Assembly: GCF_002198115.1 (NCBI RefSeq)
Contig: NZ_NGNR01000002.1
Location: 248,001-312,000, forward strand
DNA length: 64,000 nt
Source of the DNA: Robiginitalea sediminis
GTDB taxonomy: Bacteria; Bacteroidota; Bacteroidia; Flavobacteriales; Flavobacteriaceae
Reading direction: 5' to 3'
The notes below the pieces were generated by a model, which was given only the letters and a program-made list of their open reading frames with translations, was not told where the DNA came from and searched no databases. A program made the position numbers and the translations under genes. This document shows positions 61,586 through 64,000 of this stretch, one piece after another. The first letter of the stretch is position 1; every line of letters begins with the position of its first letter.

Positions 61586-64000
61586 CTAGCGTACCAGCAG
61601 CTTCGCCGTATACGAGTATTCAATCCCGTTTAATTTGACAACATAAAGCCCGCGGCTCAGGTTCCTGAGTCGGAGGGACGGCTCCCCGGACCCCACTTCC
61701 AGGGTTTCCATTTGTTTCAGGGTTCCCGCAGCAGTGTAGATTTCCACCTGATAGGTTCCTTCCTGTACATTGCTGAAGGCAATGTCCGCGTAAGGGGATG
61801 CAGGGTTAGGGGATATCTTCATTTGCTGGTCGTCATCCAGGATGGTCCCCCTTGCCAGGATTTCCGGCAGGGATACCTCCGGCCCTTCGGTCTCGGCCAC
61901 CCGGATAAGGAAGGATTCGCTCGTTTCGCGCTTGCGGTCGCTCACGGTGGGGACTACCAGGGTAGCAGATGTAATTCCGGGAGCGAACTCCAGGGTTTCA
62001 GTTAAAGGGGCATAATCCGAGGGTTCCGTATCGATATCCTCGTAGACCAGCACCAGGTTGAGGGGTTGTTCCAGCGGGCGGTCCAGAATCACTTCAAATA
62101 CAAGCTCACGACCCTCCACAGCTTCCGTATCGGACCCGCTGATACGCGCCATTGGGCTTTCCTCCCCGGGTTCTTCTTCCGGTTCCTCCCCGCCCGGGGG
62201 TTCCGGTACTGTGATTTGAGAAGAAGCCGTAAATCCGCCATCGGTGGTGCGAGCGGTGATGGTGGCCATGCCAGGGGAGAGGGCCGTGACCACCCCGGTA
62301 GCCGATACAGTGGCCACAGATTCATCCGAACTGCTCCAGCTCACCGAGGCATCGGTGGCATTATTGGGGGTTACCGTGGCATTCAGGGCCAGGGTTTCGC
62401 CTATGGCTAACCCGGCACTTTCCGGGGTCACCTGTATGCCGGTAACGCCGATGGGTTCCTCCCCGGAGCCCGAATCGCACAAGGTTTCGGCCAGGCCCAG
62501 ATCCCGGGCAGCCTCGGCTTCCAGGCTCAGGGTCATCCGGTCTATCAGGTGGTGGTTAGACCGGCCCGATACCTGGAGGGTGTAGACCCCCGGGGTATCG
62601 AATTCCACATAGATTTTATGCCCATCATTGTCGCTGGTGTTGGTAGACCAGGTCCAATTGATGGTACCGCTCAGGAAGACCTTAAACCAACCTTCCGACC
62701 CGGCTCCGTTAGGATTGGGTGTTTTCCCGGAACCAATGGGATATACCAGATGGCCATTCTGGTCTCCATAGAAATCATCGGCATCCGGAAAACGAAGCCA
62801 GCTGTCGTTGGATTCTGTGGAGTTGGTGCCTTCTCCCACCTTCGAGCGCCACTCAAAACGGTAGGTGCCCGGGGTATTGATTTTGATGGGCACATTGATC
62901 TGCCCGTTGCCCGGCGCATTGAAAAAGTTTCCACCGGTCCATTCGATATACCCGGAACCCGTATAGCCCTCGGCTGCGGTACGGGTCTGCCAGCCCGCTG
63001 CAAGGGGTAGATTCTCTGCTTCAATTATAAGCCTGCCGCCCTGTTCTTCGTAGGTAGCTTCACAAGCTCCGGAGCTTCCTCCGGAACCGCCTCCGCTGCC
63101 CTCGCCGGAATATTCCACCAAGACTACCCAGTCTTCATTTGCCGATTCCGGTGCTGTTCCGAGGCCCCGTACACCTCCTCCCTGAAGGGTGGCTTTGCTG
63201 CCGGTCCTTAAGCTTCCCCCGGTCCGCGGGTTAAACCACTTTACCGAAAAGGTGCCTGTGGTATTGCTCAGGTCCAGGTTGTCCGTACCTCCATTGGGCA
63301 GGTAAACCGCATAGGTGTTTCCCGGTTTGGCCAGGCAGTAAGAGGCGTTATTGGCCACCAGGTCGTCCCGGGATTCCATTTCCCAGAATGAGAGGTGAGT
63401 ATTGAAGAAATCCAAGGCTCTTTTGGCGTCTTCCCATTTGGTTTTGCGGCTCCTCCAGTCCTCTGCGGTGAGGTCGGTCTCCCCGGTCTGGTACCCGAAG
63501 TAATACTCCACCCCGGCCCCGCCGGCCATCAGGGTACCCCAGAGCGTTTTATGGCGCACGGCTTTCCGGTTGTCGGCCTGGGTCCCTTTTTTGCCGGAGT
63601 AGGACGCATCCGCCGTTACCCCGGTCTGGGCATCCCCTTGTTCGTCATTAGTCACTACCCATGCTTTGCCGCTGTTACGCGAGTTTTCTATCCACCGTTT
63701 CACATCCTTGTGGATGTCGTTGATCTGGATCTGGAGGGAAGGTCCGGTCAGGTCGCTCTCCCCCAACAGCGGCATATAGAGGTCATCCTGGTTCGACGGG
63801 TAGGAGTGCACTACAATATGGTGGTCATAGGGATCCAAGCCTTTGATATAGGAAGCATAGGCCTTAATCCGGTTGTTATTGGTATCCCCGAGTTCCTGGT
63901 AGAGGTCGTGTTCCTCTCCGAGGTTCCAGTTCAGGGCCAGGTGGTGCCCGAAGCGCGCGACCAGTTCCCTGTAGTAAAGCTTCCGGGTAGGGCCCAGGTC
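61586..64000 (-). CDS. Secreted glycoside-hydrolase-like multidomain T9SS protein (5' end outside window)
   Basis: The frame is open to the window edge, so the visible 804 residues are the C-terminal part. The segment upstream of 63838 continues the domain (GPTRKLYYRELVARFGHH, ALNWNLGEEHD), with a candidate acid residue in NLGEE, as in (beta/alpha)8 hydrolases of the DUF5060/DUF4038 type. A Collagen_bind_2-like beta domain (YCLAKPGNTYAVYLPNGG) follows. Next come a Gly/Ser linker, an EAEN carbohydrate-binding-like module like that of the giant protein, a bacterial Ig-like (Big_2) domain, a Calx-beta domain, and a T9SS type A sorting domain ending ... LLVR. It probably degrades or remodels an external polysaccharide. 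Substrate unknown. Confidence 0.85.
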   Translation of the reverse strand, partial: DLGPTRKLYYRELVARFGHHLALNWNLGEEHDLYQELGDTNNNRIKAYASYIKGLDPYDHHIVVHSYPSNQDDLYMPLLGESDLTGPSLQIQINDIHKDVKRWIENSRNSGKAWVVTNDEQGDAQTGVTADASYSGKKGTQADNRKAVRHKTLWGTLMAGGAGVEYYFGYQTGETDLTAEDWRSRKTKWEDAKRALDFFNTHLSFWEMESRDDLVANNASYCLAKPGNTYAVYLPNGGTDNLDLSNTTGTFSVKWFNPRTGGSLRTGSKATLQGGGVRGLGTAPESANEDWVVLVEYSGEGSGGGSGGSSGACEATYEEQGGRLIIEAENLPLAAGWQTRTAAEGYTGSGYIEWTGGNFFNAPGNGQINVPIKINTPGTYRFEWRSKVGEGTNSTESNDSWLRFPDADDFYGDQNGHLVYPIGSGKTPNPNGAGSEGWFKVFLSGTINWTWSTNTSDNDGHKIYVEFDTPGVYTLQVSGRSNHHLIDRMTLSLEAEAARDLGLAETLCDSGSGEEPIGVTGIQVTPESAGLAIGETLALNATVTPNNATDASVSWSSSDESVATVSATGVVTALSPGMATITARTTDGGFTASSQITVPEPPGGEEPEEEPGEESPMARISGSDTEAVEGRELVFEVILDRPLEQPLNLVLVYEDIDTEPSDYAPLTETLEFAPGITSATLVVPTVSDRKRETSESFLIRVAETEGPEVSLPEILARGTILDDDQQMKISPNPASPYADIAFSNVQEGTYQVEIYTAAGTLKQMETLEVGSGEPSLRLRNLSRGLYVVKLNGIEYSYTAKLLVR

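Overview
The window looks like a chromosomal segment of a marine, gliding-type member of the Bacteroidota (Flavobacteriaceae). The evidence is a gldF-gldG pair next to dnaN, two very large secreted proteins ending in type IX secretion (T9SS) C-terminal sorting domains, repeated TAnnTTTG -7 promoter elements (the Bacteroidota sigma-factor signature), and a Wza/Wzc/CpsB-type exopolysaccharide locus. The base composition appears GC-rich for a flavobacterium; a Robiginitalea-like genus is my guess, not a demonstrated assignment. I saw no rRNA, tRNA, CRISPR array, phage or insertion sequence.

Region 1 (155-21213, minus strand) is one long, tightly packed polysaccharide operon read right to left: MurJ/Wzx-type flippase, GT4 glycosyltransferase, Wzy-like polymerase, a complete PAPS module (CysQ, duplicated DUF2061, CysC, CysD, CysN), three more GT4 enzymes, a PglC-type initiating phosphoglycosyl transferase, an SDR oxidoreductase, a GT2, an ATP-grasp ligase, another GT2, and four consecutive FemAB/GNAT-fold acyl- or aminoacyltransferase-like proteins. 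Many neighbours overlap as ATGA or TAATG.

Region 2 (21443-25671) holds two convergent genes for exported right-handed beta-helix proteins that are full-length paralogues in their helix region; one is a lipoprotein with added DNRLRE-like and PKD modules. Region 3 (25997-30875, minus) is a sulfation-flavoured operon: UDP-sugar epimerase, sulfotransferase, arylsulfotransferase (ASST)-like membrane-anchored protein, a 50-residue membrane protein, a small three-TM protein and a second sulfotransferase.

Region 4 (31269-37583, plus) carries a DegT-family aminotransferase, a CapD/WbpM-type nucleotide-sugar dehydratase, Wza-like export lipoprotein and Wzc-like tyrosine kinase. A 3118-residue multidomain T9SS protein follows, and the CpsB-type phosphatase that should dephosphorylate Wzc lies convergently just after it. 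Together regions 1-4 look like the synthesis, sulfation, export and surface anchoring of a sulfated, possibly aminoacylated exopolysaccharide.

Region 5 (48184-61585) is mostly housekeeping: pyruvate phosphate dikinase, an orphan sulfotransferase-like protein, MnmE, a DUF4870 membrane protein, a fifth FemAB/GNAT protein, DnaN, GldG, GldF, an ABM-domain protein, SAM hydroxide adenosyltransferase, PhoH and PurC. The right edge (61586-64000, minus) is the C-terminal part of a secreted glycoside-hydrolase-like protein whose reading frame runs out of the window.
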